Shown here: positions 12,970 through 27,900 of the stretch, piece by piece
How the letters are laid out: each line of letters begins with the position of its first letter
How positions within the stretch are numbered: position 1 is the stretch's first letter
From: Enoplolaimus lenunculus
Taxonomy: Eukaryota > Nematoda > Enoplea > Enoplida > Thoracostomopsidae
Assembly (NCBI GenBank): GCA_030248215.1
Contig: JASANG010003696.1
Location: 62,001-126,000 of the forward strand
DNA: 64,000 bases
Direction: 5' to 3'
Position numbers and translations under genes: made by a program
The notes under the pieces: model-generated
What the model was told of the DNA's origin: nothing
The model's input: only the letters and a program-made list of their open reading frames with translations
The model's database searches: none

Positions 12970-15900
12970 TTAATCAAGGATGAAATCCTCACTTTCGCCT
13001 ATTCTAGACGACATTCGCCGACCGATCTCAAAATAATTCAACAGATTCCATCTTTCCTATACCGCGAACCATAGCTTTCCTAAACCTACACCCACCCACA
13101 ACAATTTACGTACCACTTGAACATCATTGCTCGGAGACGTATCTTCTCCAGAGCTCGACATTCCAACAATCATATCCAGATCTGTTCCGTCTACAGTAGT
13201 TGTTGTTGCCAGCGGAGATGTCTTCTGTTTTGTGGTCCGATCTTTCCAAGGCGAGACCGTTGCTGACCCGTCACGCGATTGTGGCGGAAGTCGCCAATGA
13301 TCACCACTGCCTCGTTCGGCTATACCACTGCTGCTACCTGGCTGTGGGATTGAGCTACCCCCTGAGTCAATGCCACTAGCGCTAGAAGGACCCCCTGTAC
13401 CCCCGAGTTGATAATTCCCTGATGATTGCGTAGTGGAAGTGACCAATATTGATGTGACAGTTGTTGTTGTTGCAGTAGTTGTTGTCATAGTTGCATCACA
13501 AGCACCCGTCGTTAAAGCACCAGCAGCACCTCCTATTGAACTACCACCGCTTGAGCGACGCCGTTCTGTAGCTGTTAAACACGACAAAAACGACATATTA
13601 ATTAAATTTCAGATAAAACTAGAGAAATTTATTAAATTTCTATATTTTCTAGGAAAAACAATTGCCGTTAATGAGCAAGGAAATGCCTCCGAAGCGGAAA
13701 TCATCACACGAGCTTATATAGTAAATTAGGTAAAGTGCCATACCCAAACACACAGGGACTATATCAAAACAAATTCGACCATATTAGTGCTACGACGATA
13801 ATTTTGCATTTTGGGCAGTGCCAAACAAAACTACCGATACGTCATCATCTAAGCACCATTGGGTGAGCGCATTAGAAAGTTACCGAAAATAACTAATCTA
13901 TTCCAAGCGAAAAATCTTGATCTACGTCAAAGCACCTCATATCTTGGATCCTTGCAAATCACCGGGTTTGCTTAAACAGAGACCAAATACAAAGTAGGAC
14001 ATTCAAGCGGCGTGGAACTGTGACCAACTACAAAGAAATCGCTTAGATTCGTTTTTCTGAGCTACATCAGAAACCAGAATTCCAGCGGCACTCTGATATA
14101 CAATAGCGGGAACAAACATAATAACGAATGCTTATTCTATTATTAAAATTAGCTGTCACTGCACAACACCCAATAATTTAATAATTAACAGCAAATTCTG
14201 ACATTTAAGCTTTAAAATTTGACTAAAGTAGCAATGCTTTAACAAACCATACATGAATGTACGAAAATAGATTTACAAACAATGGTTAGTTGAAAATAAT
14301 TAACACACTATAATATGGGTCGCGGTATACTTTTCAAAAAGTTTAATGTCATCGGTCGCCGTCCATCGCAGTCCGTCTCCGAGCAGTTTTATTAAGCGAA
14401 CTGCTTACGTACGCTACCGCACTTTGACGGACGTTGACGTACGGCGCTCTATGACAAGTATAGCGCCACCGTAATTGTAGTTCACTGCAAATATATGGCT
14501 ACATAAAAATCATGTATATACAAATTTCAGTCGCTCTTCCAGCCCAAAAAATAACACGTGTCACTTCAGATTAAAACAATACAAAAACATGAAAGGGTAA
14601 TACAACACGTTTCCACTCAAGAGCGTCGCAATTACACTAAATTATGTTAACAAACGCAGCTAAACCAATGGCCAAAATAAACAAAACTTACGAAAAAATT
14701 GTTTCAAAAACCAAACATGCAAATTTCACGTCTTTTTAATATTAGCATTTTTGTAAGCCACGAAAAGTATCGGATTTCATTAACGATATCATGGTACCAA
14801 TTAAAAACCATATAACCGTCAAATTAAACTTCAAAGTCCCCAAATCGACAGAGTATGAAAAAATAACTTAAAATATTTACCAACCTTCACGGAAAGACCT
14901 GATAATGATTTCAGACGAGAAGAATTCTGAAAACGAAAACCTGGCTGCAGTACCATAGATTATGTAAGCAATTTCTACCAATTGCACAACTGACTGCATG
15001 AGCTTGTTTCTATTAAGATACTTACAATCATCGCTCGCGAACAATCTTTCAAGACGTTTCGTTTCTCTTCCATCTCTGAAATTAACATTAATGACCAAAC
15101 TTTTCAAAATATTCCGTGCAAAAAATCATCTTTATAAAAATATAATATCCTTTATAAAAGGTAATTTTTAAAAAAACGGTTCAATAAACAATATAACTTA
15201 ATAGGACTGTTCGTTGTGTCAAAATCGTATGTTGAATCAAAAATGATGAATGTAACAAAAGGTATTTTAAAAAAGGTCATAAAACTAAATTTAACATAGA
15301 AACAAATTTGGAAAATAAAATCTATTGAAAATAAATAAAAATCAAAATTGACAAGAATAAGAATTTCACGTAGTTGGTCCATTTTGGTTTCAGAGTTTAG
15401 GTTTCAATTTCGAAACCTACCAAGGCTTATGAAAGACAGACAGGGACCCGATGCCGGGTCCATCTATAACCCGATACTTACTGAAATTCCATTCCTGTTG
15501 CAGATGACTTACTCATACGTTACTGAGACATCTTGTACACCAGCACGAGACCATTTCGGACCCACAGACGGCGGACTACGGCTCGGAACTTCAAAACTGA
15601 GACGGACGGCGCGTGTGCTTGCCGGCGGCGATGATCCAGGACGTACTTCTGTCAAAACAAATCGAACAAATGTTAAAAAATGTCATACCGCTGCCCTACT
15701 AAGCACAGGCATGGGGAACAGTCTCAAAGATTGGCCAATCAAAACACTGAAAGCTACATTACTACGCTTCTTAATATTTTGACTGATATATTTCAACTTC
15801 TCTTCCAAGTCTTTATTCGTATTTTCAAACTTTCACCCATTACCAGCCTGCTACAAACTGTCCTATTGTCGAATAATAGATTTCATACAAGTGTAATGCA

Positions 15901-18900
15901 TCATAGTGTCCAAACCAAAGGTTCCAATTTTGAGTTTTAATCTCAACATTTTTAAAAAAATTACGAAATATTAGCGCTTTACAACAAACCCGGCCGGCAG
16001 GCAAAAATCTTAAACCGCCGTCAAACGAAACCATGTGTAAAAGCATTACTTCGTTAAACAAACCACCCACAAGAGTTAATTAATACACGTACCGACATGT
16101 GTTACGGCTTCTGCTGGCACCAAATCTGGTCTATTTGCACTGAGTCCTGCCAAAATCAAAAAAATGATCTGCTACCAAGCTGTGTTAGCAAAAACCCATC
16201 AAACTGTACACAGCTGTATCAAAAATACTACTCCAATGTGGTTCTTGAGTGAACAACATAGACAAAACAACCTTGTGAAAATTGTAACCGTTCATTATAC
16301 GTTGAAAAGCGACCACTTGTTAACCCAACCGTACCTACATATTCATGCAACGGAGACTTTAAAATGCATCAGGCTCACAAATGCCAATTTTAAAATTGCA
16401 CGCTCGTTGACTTCAACACTCGTACAAATCTGTGGTTGGCGTTCAAAATTGTGAGCCAGAGACAACCAACTTACCAGCCAGAGACCACCAACTTACCAGA
16501 CGTAGACGGCTGCTGACTTTCACCACTTCGATACCACGCGGAATTCGCTGCTGACGCACTGGTCGATGGTTTTTCATGCTCTGCGACCAGGGAGGTAGCA
16601 GCTGTCGCAGGCCCACTTGACGGGATAGCTATGCTACCACTTGGGGCTGAATCCCGAGCGCGGGATGCACGGTCACGTTCCCTCGTATCCGCTCGTTTTT
16701 TACTTCCAGTATGTTTGAGAGCTTAAAACATCAAACAGCTTTAGACATGATTGTAAACTACTGGAAATAAAAATATAAGTTCAATGGACCTCGGAATTTT
16801 TTACATTCTGAAACTCAATCAAAGTGGTATCCTCAAAATTCTCACAACATTTGTAGTCTGTAATAACGTTGTAATTAATACAGATTTAAATCACAACATA
16901 CATAAATCTTAAACCACAGATTAATTCATTCAAAATGTTGCAAAACGCGCTTACCTAAGTACGAAGTCACAATGTTCTTGAATTTACGTCTACCACCTTT
17001 TGCACTGTCGACATCAGCTGAAACATAAAACTCAGAACTTGCACACACTCAGTATCATAGGCAACTTACCAGCCAAAGTCAATATATACAAACCTCATCC
17101 TTAGGCAAATGTATCAATATTTTCTATTATGCAAGAATTTTCAATTTCGAAAGTTGCTAGCGACACGTATCAAATATTAATTTCTCCCACGCAAGAAACG
17201 TCACAAGCAAAAATTTGTGAAAACTCGGTAAAATCTCTAAAATATATTTATAGAAAAACCGTTTTCTTAGCTCAAAACCACCAACTCTACTAAAACAGAA
17301 AAAATTACACTCGTTAGACGTACGAGATTGTGTCTGAATCCGTGAAAACACTTTATCACGCATGAAAACTTCGAATCGATTTGCGTAAAATCCAGGTCGA
17401 TGCACTGATATTGTATCCTAGAACAAACATAACAACAACTACGAATGCAAACCTTTTTTCTTATACCCCAAAAGGCAACAATCAAGATATATTTCTGTTT
17501 AAAGCGAAACAATGACTCTAAAGTGTGAAAAATAGGCATAACAAAGAATGCACTTTAGCTTAGCTTCAAGTCAAATCTTCAACTGAATCAACGCAACCAC
17601 AAACAATCCAACACTTACCCCGTCATTCCAAATCGATTTCCACGCATGCTCGAGCTTTTTCAGTGTCCGATAACTTTGAAGAATATCAATGATACCAACA
17701 AATACTAACAATCTCTCGCCCTGCGAATTATACGCTGGGATGCCACCTTCACTGAAATTTAAATCAATATATAAGCATTTGAACTACAAAAACTTGGTAC
17801 ATTAATACATTTTTGATAATCTTTTTGTTAAGTGTGTGAAACCTATTCAACATCGTTTTTGTTCCGTCTTTGCAGACAGAAAACAGTAATTCGGTAATTC
17901 GGTGAGAACAATTTTTTCAAAATTTTAACTCCTGTTATTCCTATGTTTGCAAAATTTAATTCCTACTGGAATTCAGTTAAATAACGTTGCATCACCAGCC
18001 TCACTTGTATTAAAACGACCCTTTAACTGTTGTAAACTATTGCATATAAGTATACAAGCCAAAGTCAATTTGTGAACAATATTTAAAACATACAAATCTA
18101 CAACAAACAACGTACGCTTCGTGTTGTTCGTCTAAAGGTGCCGCTGCCTGAATCGACGTCATAGGATCGCTAAATATTGACTTTTGCCTTTGAAATTTAT
18201 CTAAAATCAAAATTTCAATTAATTTCATACATTTTTAATACAATTATTATTTTGAAAACGTTGTTGCCGCCACCTGCTCGCGATTAATTTTCGCCGTTGT
18301 TAACTCATATTCATGTCATTTTAATTTTTATTCAATACAAACCATAGCTAAAACGTATTCCAACTTACCTTTGGATCGATCAGAACGCCCTGAAGCCAGC
18401 CCGGTGTCGTCCCCGCTGGATGTAGGATCCTCTTGAGGTGGTTGTTTCGCTGCCATATCAGCCGCAGTAGAGCTATCCTGAAATTATAACCAATACATTC
18501 TGCTAGCAATTTGCTAAATCTTATAGAAAATGAAATTTTTACAACTAAAGTTGTAGCACTATAGAAATAATGAGAATACCCTAAAACTCGTACGCAGTCA
18601 CTTTGTGAGCTGTACGACATTTTCTTATGTATTTAATATCGTTTGCAATCGACATGTGAAATTCATGTCCCTTGTATAAATATGCAGTCTCTTTTAAATA
18701 GAGAAATCTGTTGACAGAGACCTCGAGGTGTTTAGACACAGTTGGTCCGTTACAGTCTCTGAAAACTAGGATAACTAAGTTAAAGTCTAGGTTAAAATCT
18801 TACTGACTCTGTTATAAACCTGTTCAGTTTCTTTATGTTGTTATCAATTTTATTTAGACTATATGATCTGTAAATCCTATACCGGACCTCGCTATAGACC

Positions 18901-21900
18901 GAACATCTCATTAAGAAGTGCTCTACAGATTCTTCCTCCATTCCACAGCAATCACAAATACTAGAATTTGAGAGTCCTAATTTATACATATGCTTATTTA
19001 GTTGTCAATGTCCAGTATCTAACTCTATTCTTATTAAATCGCACAATGAAACCATTATGTTTTGGTTCCAGTTTACTAAAGGAAATCTTTGTATTCCGAC
19101 CAGTAGTTAACTCTAGCCATCTTCTCAGGTAATAGAAAAATACAACACTATATACAAACAAATATACCGATAGACAGACAAACTAAAATAATCCACTACA
19201 CTACTAGCCTCGATTTAAAGCATAACCCTATTAAATAGATGTGTAAGCACTACGTGAAATCCTTAATAGCAAACCAGGGACAGTCAGGCGTTCGAGCCAA
19301 GCACGTCTTATTCGCTCAGTAAATATTACATCATTGCACTATACAATACCTAGCCTTTTTTAATGATGGCACCTGTTTAAAGAAGAAATATTTATTACCC
19401 TTGACCTGCCAAGAGCCCAGCCAGCCCAAAACACAATTCGACGCTAGTCAAAACCGCTCAACTATCAGTTACCTGTCTGTAGCAGTAATCAAAAAATACC
19501 CGCAGTGTACGGCGTATGTTTCTGTTGTTTAGTTATTTCTACCGCAAAGGCTGTACAAATGGATTTTAATTGTAACAAACTTCAGCAGATGCACCCACAA
19601 ATACAACGCTAAATCCCTTCGCTTGATCAATTCACATTGTTTCGTTACTTAATTGCACTGTGAAATAATTATATTTCCCAACTTAACAATGTTTCCGCAC
19701 CAGCCAGATCAATTATACATAGAACCCAGCAGCAGGAGCGCACATACCCAAATCGTGGAACCCCCTCTCATCCGCTTGGCTTTAAATTTCAACCCCTTCA
19801 TTTCTTACATTGAATACCACATAAAATTCACCACAGATCAAACTTCACCGTCTCCTTGGACAATGTTACTTTAAAATGCGTAATAGTAGTATAAGCATAT
19901 TCCCAAGCCTAACCCGTAGCGTAACGCTAAGCCTATCAATAAGCATAACGTTAAACCTATAATTAAGCAAAAAATTAGTTCAAATCTTAAGTGAACTCTA
20001 TTGGAATCCCGCAAGCCCCTCATAGCAACACGAACCAATCTCTTTATCACTCACTAGCATCCCGTAAACAACTACGATGCCATCAAAATAACTTTACCCA
20101 ATATGCAATTATAAATCAATTCCAAACCACGCTGCGTGGGGCGCCTGCTTTTCCTACAAGACCAATTTGTTCAATTGGCCCATTTTCACATCCGGAAAAC
20201 AGCGTCGCCAACATAGCTTACACTTTCACGACCGACACTGGTGCAAAAGCGACACAACCCACGAACAAGCTCACTACTTGGCCCCGCTACCGTGACAGCA
20301 TTCTGCTACTATATAAATACACAGACGTATACCATTATTTCAATTCGTACGGGTATAAGCCTCATGTACAACAAATTGTTTCGACATCTAAAGATTATGC
20401 CGTCTGTCGGTCTGTTAAAATTTAACTCTTTTTGCTGATCTCCCAAAAATTTCCGAAGCTGATATATTCCTCTCCATAATAATGTTTCATTGTATGTCGC
20501 CTCGGCTACTATTATAACCGTATACATATTAATTTTCAGATACTACACTACGTAGACAAGCTTAAACGCGCGGTTTATCGTACTCAAAAAGACACCCGGC
20601 TGACGTGTACATATATTCACATCACCAGGCCAAGTAAACAAAACCCTTCGCCTAGTCGACGTGAATACATACAAGCAAGCCATCACGAAGCATCGAATTC
20701 ACAACCTTCTTAAGTCATAGCGGCAAAACTTTTAATGTCACCGCTTATAGCTTTATATTACACGCATTATTTAGCGAAGGTAAACGGTGGTGTCTCAACA
20801 ATAGACACTTTACTCAGCGAGTCCATATCAAAATAATCTTTCACAGACATTTTTGATAGAAATTTGATAGAGTATAATATTTCACGAACACATAAGCTTC
20901 TACATTTTTTCTTTGTCAACAATAATAAACATTAGACACAACAAAAAACCGAACGCTTTTGTGTACTTACACCGCCAGGCTTAGAGCCTAAGCCTAATCA
21001 TACGCCTTAACCTTGAATGTGAGAGAAGTAGTACAAGAGCTAACCAGAATACCAGTGATAAGTGCGTGTAAGCCTAAACCTAACACTATTTAGTGCGTGG
21101 ATCAGTAATTTTTCAAATCATAATAATGGTCAAGCCAAAATGCACGACATATGTCGTTTAGACTTACGACATATATCGTTTTAAGACTTCACAAACCGGA
21201 CGCGGCCCAATATTCATTTAACCGGATAATGATTGCTGATATTTGATTTTTTACCGGAACCGGATGTTAACCGGATATCGCATCTAAGTAATTGAAAATT
21301 TCGCGCAAAAGCATCTGTGTATTCACTGTTGGTTTGGATGTTTTTATTTTAGTTCAAGCGTCAAAAACTTAAAGCTCCTGAAATGTCATCAAAAACTTAA
21401 AGCTCCTGAAATGTCAGTATATAGTTCCGGCAAAAAAATCAACATCCGGTTTTCGTAGTATAAATGCTATAACAAATTACAGCAGCATAGAAATTGTCTC
21501 AGGATATCAAATCAGAGACACAAGATATAATTCCTCACTAATAAAATGTACGTATGTAATATCAGGTGTCGAAAAACACCAAAAAATAATATGTTGTTTA
21601 CTTAACTCTGTTTGTATTATTAGAATCAACAACCTTTTAGTGCCTCCGCACATGAATCATGCATCTAAAACAATTAAACACAGCGAAACATTGTCACTTT
21701 GAACGAACACAACGTAAAAAATGTACGAAAACAAAACACTAAAACTAATGTACGTCTATCGTTGCTGCTTTTCAATTTCTGGAACACAGACCGCGAATGC
21801 ATCATTTCGTTTCAAAATTTGTCACCACATAGGCTCTTATGCATTTTACCCCAAGTTTTTTTTGCGTACACAACTCTGGACTAGGTAAGTCTTTCGCTAA

Positions 21901-24900
21901 ACCTAAGCCCAACCTAAGCGTTTTGGAGCGAAAAGTACACTAGCGCTAGTAATTAAATACACAACAACCCTACCATACAGTGAACAACCGATGCACAGTA
22001 ACACTAGATAAGCTAATACAACTATTGTACAGAGCATGCAAAATTAAAAATCAAAGTACCATATCGGAGGGAAAATATAGACTATTTTGTTGACTTAATT
22101 ATATGCAAAACAATACATCCAGGGTTCGCTAAATCGCACTGCTTAGCGTTAATTCTGATGCTTTTAATACTTAAAGCGAACATCAAGCTTTAAAGTGACT
22201 ATTGATCTTTTTGCTAACCGGTAATATAAAACCGTCCGAAGTTACGTTGTAAGTCAAAAATGCGTCCAAAACATCTATAAGCACCACACAAGTACAATCA
22301 TAAGCAGAATTATTAAATGCACAGCAGTCGCGGTTGCGTCTGTGATCGCTGCCTTACAACCGCGGTTGAATGTCTTTGCTTGCGACCAGTGTCGTCTAGA
22401 GACACCGTCGCAATCGCGACACAAACGGCGGTTGTAAATGCGCTTATAAATGCGTTTACAAACGGTTGCTAAATTTTATATTAGCAATCGCGGTTACGCT
22501 AGATGTTATGCTCACAGTAACAGCGACCAGTTCATATTGCGTTTGCAATTGATCGATTGCGTTCACAGCTGCGGTTAGGGCGGCCATCGTGTTCAAAGCT
22601 GCGGTTTGAATGTGACCACGACCACACTTAATTCTGTCCGTGACGGTATACCACAAGCCTAATCCACAGTGTTATCCAAATCTCTGACTATGTGGTTCGA
22701 GTTCCACATGATATATCAAAATAATACAATATATTTCGGCTTCAAAAACAAAGTTAATTTGAACCGTATTCTCATTCGTGTGCAGAAATCGCCAATTAGT
22801 AAAAGCTTTTCAAATAAGCTAACTACAGTAGCTGCAATTAAATGCATGCCAACCACTAAAGCAAGGCGAAAAAATATGTTTAATTTCGAAGCTCACCCTT
22901 AATACTATGTCAACAGTACAAGAGTAATTTATAACCTAACTTGTAACAGGTGCGTGCTACCAGATGAGAATACGGTGCTAGTTTACTTTAGCCTTACAGA
23001 TAGTGACCGGATTAAAAAATATGCTTATACTTAGCTTAGGAATCTAATAAACACCAATATGAAAGAGAAAATTTTTGCCTTGTCAAATTAATACTAGTTT
23101 TAGCGGAAAGACGGTAAGCGTAAACAAGTATTGCGAATACGGTTCCTTACTCAAGCCGGTATCCTGCTATAATAACGATGCAAGGCGTCACTCACCTCCC
23201 AAAGCAAATACCCTCCCCCAATTACCGGTTTTACCGTAGTTCGCTTCCGCGTTGAACTTTCAATCGAATGCTTGCTTTGTAGCGAGTGTTTTGCAAGCAA
23301 TGGTGGAAGCGACAGTGAAGCAGTAAGCGATATACGAAAGAGTCCAGTTTCATCCAGAGGCTTAAAACATACGTCGTATACATCGGCGAGCACAACTCAT
23401 TTAAATCATAATCAATATAATAATATGACGGGTCATGAACAACTAGTTTTGTTGCATTTGGCAACTGGGACGTCGAAAACGAGAGTTACTGTCTAAGGTA
23501 CAGCTATCCTGTACCAATACAGAAATGTAAGCCAAAAAATCGCCGAATCAGTAACTAACTAAATAAAGTTTTAAGTTTCTGAAAATCATACTTGTGCCGT
23601 AGTCAATGTCCAAAAAAGGGTTTTCGCCGACAAACTTGAAATTTTACACGGAAGGAAAGTTTTCCTTGTATCCAAAACCTAAAATCTTCGAATAAACGCA
23701 AGTCTACGATCCAGTAGTTATTCGTGTTTTCATGAACAATATAACCTTCGGAACTTTTCAGTTGCCACTAACTACATACATACTATGTAGTGGGACAGCT
23801 AGCTGCTCAAGACACAACGTAACAACGATATCCATGCCAGAATAATCCATCCAAATAACCCCTAAATTTTACCCTAAAAGCAAAGCGATACGAAGCAAAG
23901 TGCCAACAGCTACTACGTAAAGTAAAAAAGATGGTATAATTGACATTCACTGCTTAAATTGTGGTGGTCGATGTGGGCCATTTCCCAAGGTTTCGAGGTT
24001 ATACTTTTATGTTACATAGATGCTATATATAATGCACCCCGCTCAGATAAATGCATGGGCGCATCTACCGAGGAAACCGGACGTCTGGTTGGGGCCCACC
24101 TTCCGCCGCTTGGGCGCGCGCCGCTAATTCAAAATTTTGTCTTGTATAATAAAATGATAAAATGTTTTCCAATTTCCAGATTTTCTGTTACGTCCGCGAC
24201 ATGAACTGCGCATTCGCAACACAACTGCTTAAAGATCATGTCGAAACATGGAACGAACGTGGCACTGTGTTTCAAACGTCACAGTGCGTAACAAAAAACT
24301 TGCTTATAAAACCACCATGCACTTTTACTTAAACATATGTAAATTCATAAAACGTTCGCTACTGCGAGCCGTGTGATGCATTCTGCGCAATTTAAAGTGA
24401 AAATTACACCAAAATGCTCAAAATTATTTTAATTCTCAACAATGGTTAAAACTTAAGACGACAAACTTAAGAAGACATTTCAGTGTTTCAAAATCTGGCA
24501 TTAAAATCACAAATTGGCGCAAAAATTTGAAGAACTGGACAAACTAAATCACGTATCAACGGTGCACAATTATGTTTTCGTGCAAACAATAACCACATTA
24601 CGGAACATTTTAACACTCCGTGCATTTTTTTCTCAAACATGCAACTGTTGTGCAATGCAAAATGCAAATTTTTACATTTTTAACACCAAAAATGGTATTT
24701 CAAAACAAAAATACGACACAAACGAAAAACCACTCGATGGATACGCCTATTCATTGTTCCATAACGACTTATACTGGCAATAAACTTGTTGTGAATGAAC
24801 CGATATGTAACCGTATGTAAACTGAATTCTTACAGCCTCAACCCATAAATTTTGACCACAGCCGTGTAAAACGATGAGTATGCAAGCTCCGCTTACTTCT

Positions 24901-27900
24901 TGTTCTTTTTTAGCTTTGTCCAGGTTGTGAATACCCACTAACAAACTGTAGTCCATGATTTTAAAGCTTTCGAGCACCTAAAATAAATTAAAACCAACAT
25001 TAAAAAGTAAAGCAATTGCATTGGACTAAAGTAACAAACTTTCAACCTTCTGTATTTTCCATTAAACTAATCAAATCCCAACTAAGACCCAAAGATATCT
25101 CAAGATAAATCTATCTGACCAGCAAATCCCAAACGTTTCGCTGACAACTATTCGACCCATGTTAATTTTTGCAGCCAGGCCACTGGGCACACACTGGGCA
25201 ACAACAGACTGTGGGGCTTAGGCTTAGTGACTAGGCCTCTATGGTTAACATGAGCCAACTTTTCTTACCAAACAATCCCGACCGATTGTTTTCAACAAAC
25301 TGTCATAAATTTCTGGTTCCAAACTAATTCCAGCTGTATGATCTTCCAAAAAGTCCAAATCCTTTAATGTCGGTGAAGCCTTTGCTCGTTCACGTTGCGA
25401 CGCAAACCGCTTATATGTAGAACCTATGGCACGGCAGAATAACAATGATTGACACTTCGTCACGTTATTCAAATACAAAACTCAAGGAACTATTAACTAT
25501 TCGTGTGAATCTTGGAAGTTACCGATCACAAACTTTCATACGCGGATAAGAAATATTTTCATGTGGACATCAGTAAATTTTGTTGAATAATACAATAGCC
25601 TCCTTTCCGTTTTAAAAGTCTTAAGAGAATGTAATAAATTTATCATTACACAAAAACTTGCCATAATTACATTGCAAATTTTATTAAAGTGTAGAATTAA
25701 AATTTCATTTCAACTCAGCCTATGCAGGTACGTACTTGTAGATGATGCATAATAGGTTGAGCACTGTTAGCAGCGTAAAATCCAGTAAAACGTAACCAAC
25801 CTTTGAGATCGTATTTCTGATGCATTTTAATGGAAGACGGCAGTAGATTGTTCATTATAAGCAACCGAATATTTTTACCCAAATTCTGAAAACAACCACA
25901 TTTTGCTTGTCTTTGTTGTTTGGGTTTTGGTCTTTTTGGGTCCAGCTAAAAATCTCGACACACGGCCGCTGGTTATTGTGCTTCGATTCTCATTTTTAAA
26001 TTTTAACAATTTTGAGTATTATTTCACGCTGTAACCGTTTTAAACATTGTGATTTTAAAGTCGCTGATCGGATATTTCAGCCAATGTTACCACAGGAATA
26101 GCTATTAGAAAAAATTGTCTATGGACTCGACTCACAGGAGCTGTTGAAATCTATAATAAACTTTAACTGCAATGTATGTGCAATTTCAAGACTAAATTCC
26201 ACCGAGATATTTTTTGAACCGAGTAAACTGGACAAGTGACAAAACAAACCCACAGAGCACAACTAAAACAAACCTGAAAGCAGTAGAGTCCAAAGAATTT
26301 CGGCAGCAATGTTTTTGGATTTTGATCCAAATTCTGCAATAGAAACCAAAACATTATAAAAGTTATCGCAAAATAGCCAGCAACTTCAACATTTAAATTT
26401 CTAATTCATATCACTGCCTTTAATCTGCAGAGTCGCGAATCCAAGCCACACAAATCACAAAAACGAGTTTCCACCATATTCACACCGGGGCGGCAACAAA
26501 TGACCGGACAATGTTCGACAATGTTTTTCATTTTTAAGCAATAAGAAAATTTTAAATAACTTGTTATATAAATCAATATTTTTTGTTCCGGTCATAAATC
26601 TCAGAACTGGGATCGAACACGAAACATATAAACGTTTAATAATTATTCGGCTGGCATTGCGTTGATATTCTGAAAACAAATTACAGATATATCTGAAATT
26701 TGCAACATGCAAGATTCGGATTCGAATTCGCTTTCGGAATCGGCAAATTTGCTATGGATTCGGATTCGGTCAAATCGTGAATTCGGTACCACAATGATTC
26801 ACACAACACTAACAAATGCAACACTCAGCTACTTGCATTATTAAGCAGCAACAAACCTTATAAAGGTTACGTAAGTTAGAGCCAAAATGCAAGACCTAGC
26901 GCTTTTCGCACATCCATATGCCACATTTAACCTTAACCTTGTTTCAAACAGTTTGCTCTTTAAGTATATCAATTGTACTCCACTACGTTAACATCGGTAG
27001 CATAACACAAACAGTTGGTATAACACGTACCATATAATATCCAGGTAGTAGTTTCTGAAGAAATTCAGCTTCTTTATGCATAACTGTTTTCAAAATGAAC
27101 TGATCGTCGTTTGTGAGATAGAAAATACTTCCTGACGCACCAGGATTTGATAATTCACGCAACGGTTCCGAACATATAGAATCCTATAATGTTAACGAAA
27201 ACATTTCAAATCATTGGTTTCTGCTTGCCAAATTGATCGACGTTGTCAGAATAGTATACCAATTTCGAGCCTATAATCTTGACTTTACTAAAAATAACGG
27301 TTGGGACTTGTCTAACTGGCAAAAGCTTTGACCTTTACAGTGAAGTCTATTAACGTCCAAAATTGACTTAAGTCATGATTCAGCAACCTAGCCAATAAAC
27401 TAGTTCTAGTAATGCACCAGCCGTTTAATCAGACAACATCTTACAGCGCTGAATAAATTACTCAAACCACTACCCCTTTGCTGCAACTATTAAAAAACAA
27501 AATGTGAATTAGTGCACCGAACAACCCATCCCGAAATTACGTACCAAAAATTCGTCTGGTTTAATTTCAAACAACTTGCGAAAATACTGGAATGCGATTG
27601 GTGCGTAAGTTTTGAATCGAAAATCGTCAAAACTATGAGGCGGCGTTTTGTCACTACCCTCCCTATAAACAACAAACATTCTATGTTCAAGCACATAACT
27701 GGGCAAACGTTGGGTCGCAGCGGAGTGGGGGGGCATCAACCGGGGGGTCCTCCGGTTCAAAACCGGGAACAGATTTCTGAACGGGGAGGAGATGCAAAAT
27801 TTGCAACAGAGCGTCAGTTACCCTAGCCAGTGTTTAGTTACGCCTACAACTAAGCACATAGTCAAAAACAACCACATAAATAATAAACATAGATCAAATA

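Larger units (their letters stand above)
19120..24890. other. Interior of 6.4-kb PIP5K1 intron 10
   Basis: No exon is required here, since the flanking exons join in phase 0. Contents are AT-rich DNA, a TTAGGC-like patch at 19900-19975, degenerate CCGGAA words at 21190-21445 and GCGGTTG-rich sequence at 22320-22650. A short GC-rich block lies at 24030-24125. The open frame at 23230-23300 (minus) ends at a fair donor (GGGAG|GTGAGT) and could be a cassette exon, but it lacks a good acceptor. Confidence 0.5.

Noticed and set aside
14880-14942. Extra PIP5K1 exon between the 15026 and 13114 exons
   Set aside because: An open frame exists, but including it breaks the phase into the 13114-13571 exon; direct joining keeps frame.
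19991-20425. 144-codon plus-strand open frame
   Set aside because: It lies antisense in a PIP5K1 intron, has no splice or start context, and its composition looks random.
23151-23496. Opposing open frames that look exon-like, with a GTGAGT donor on the minus strand
   Set aside because: No acceptor gives a phase that fits between PIP5K1 exons with good sequence context, and the flanking exons already join in frame.
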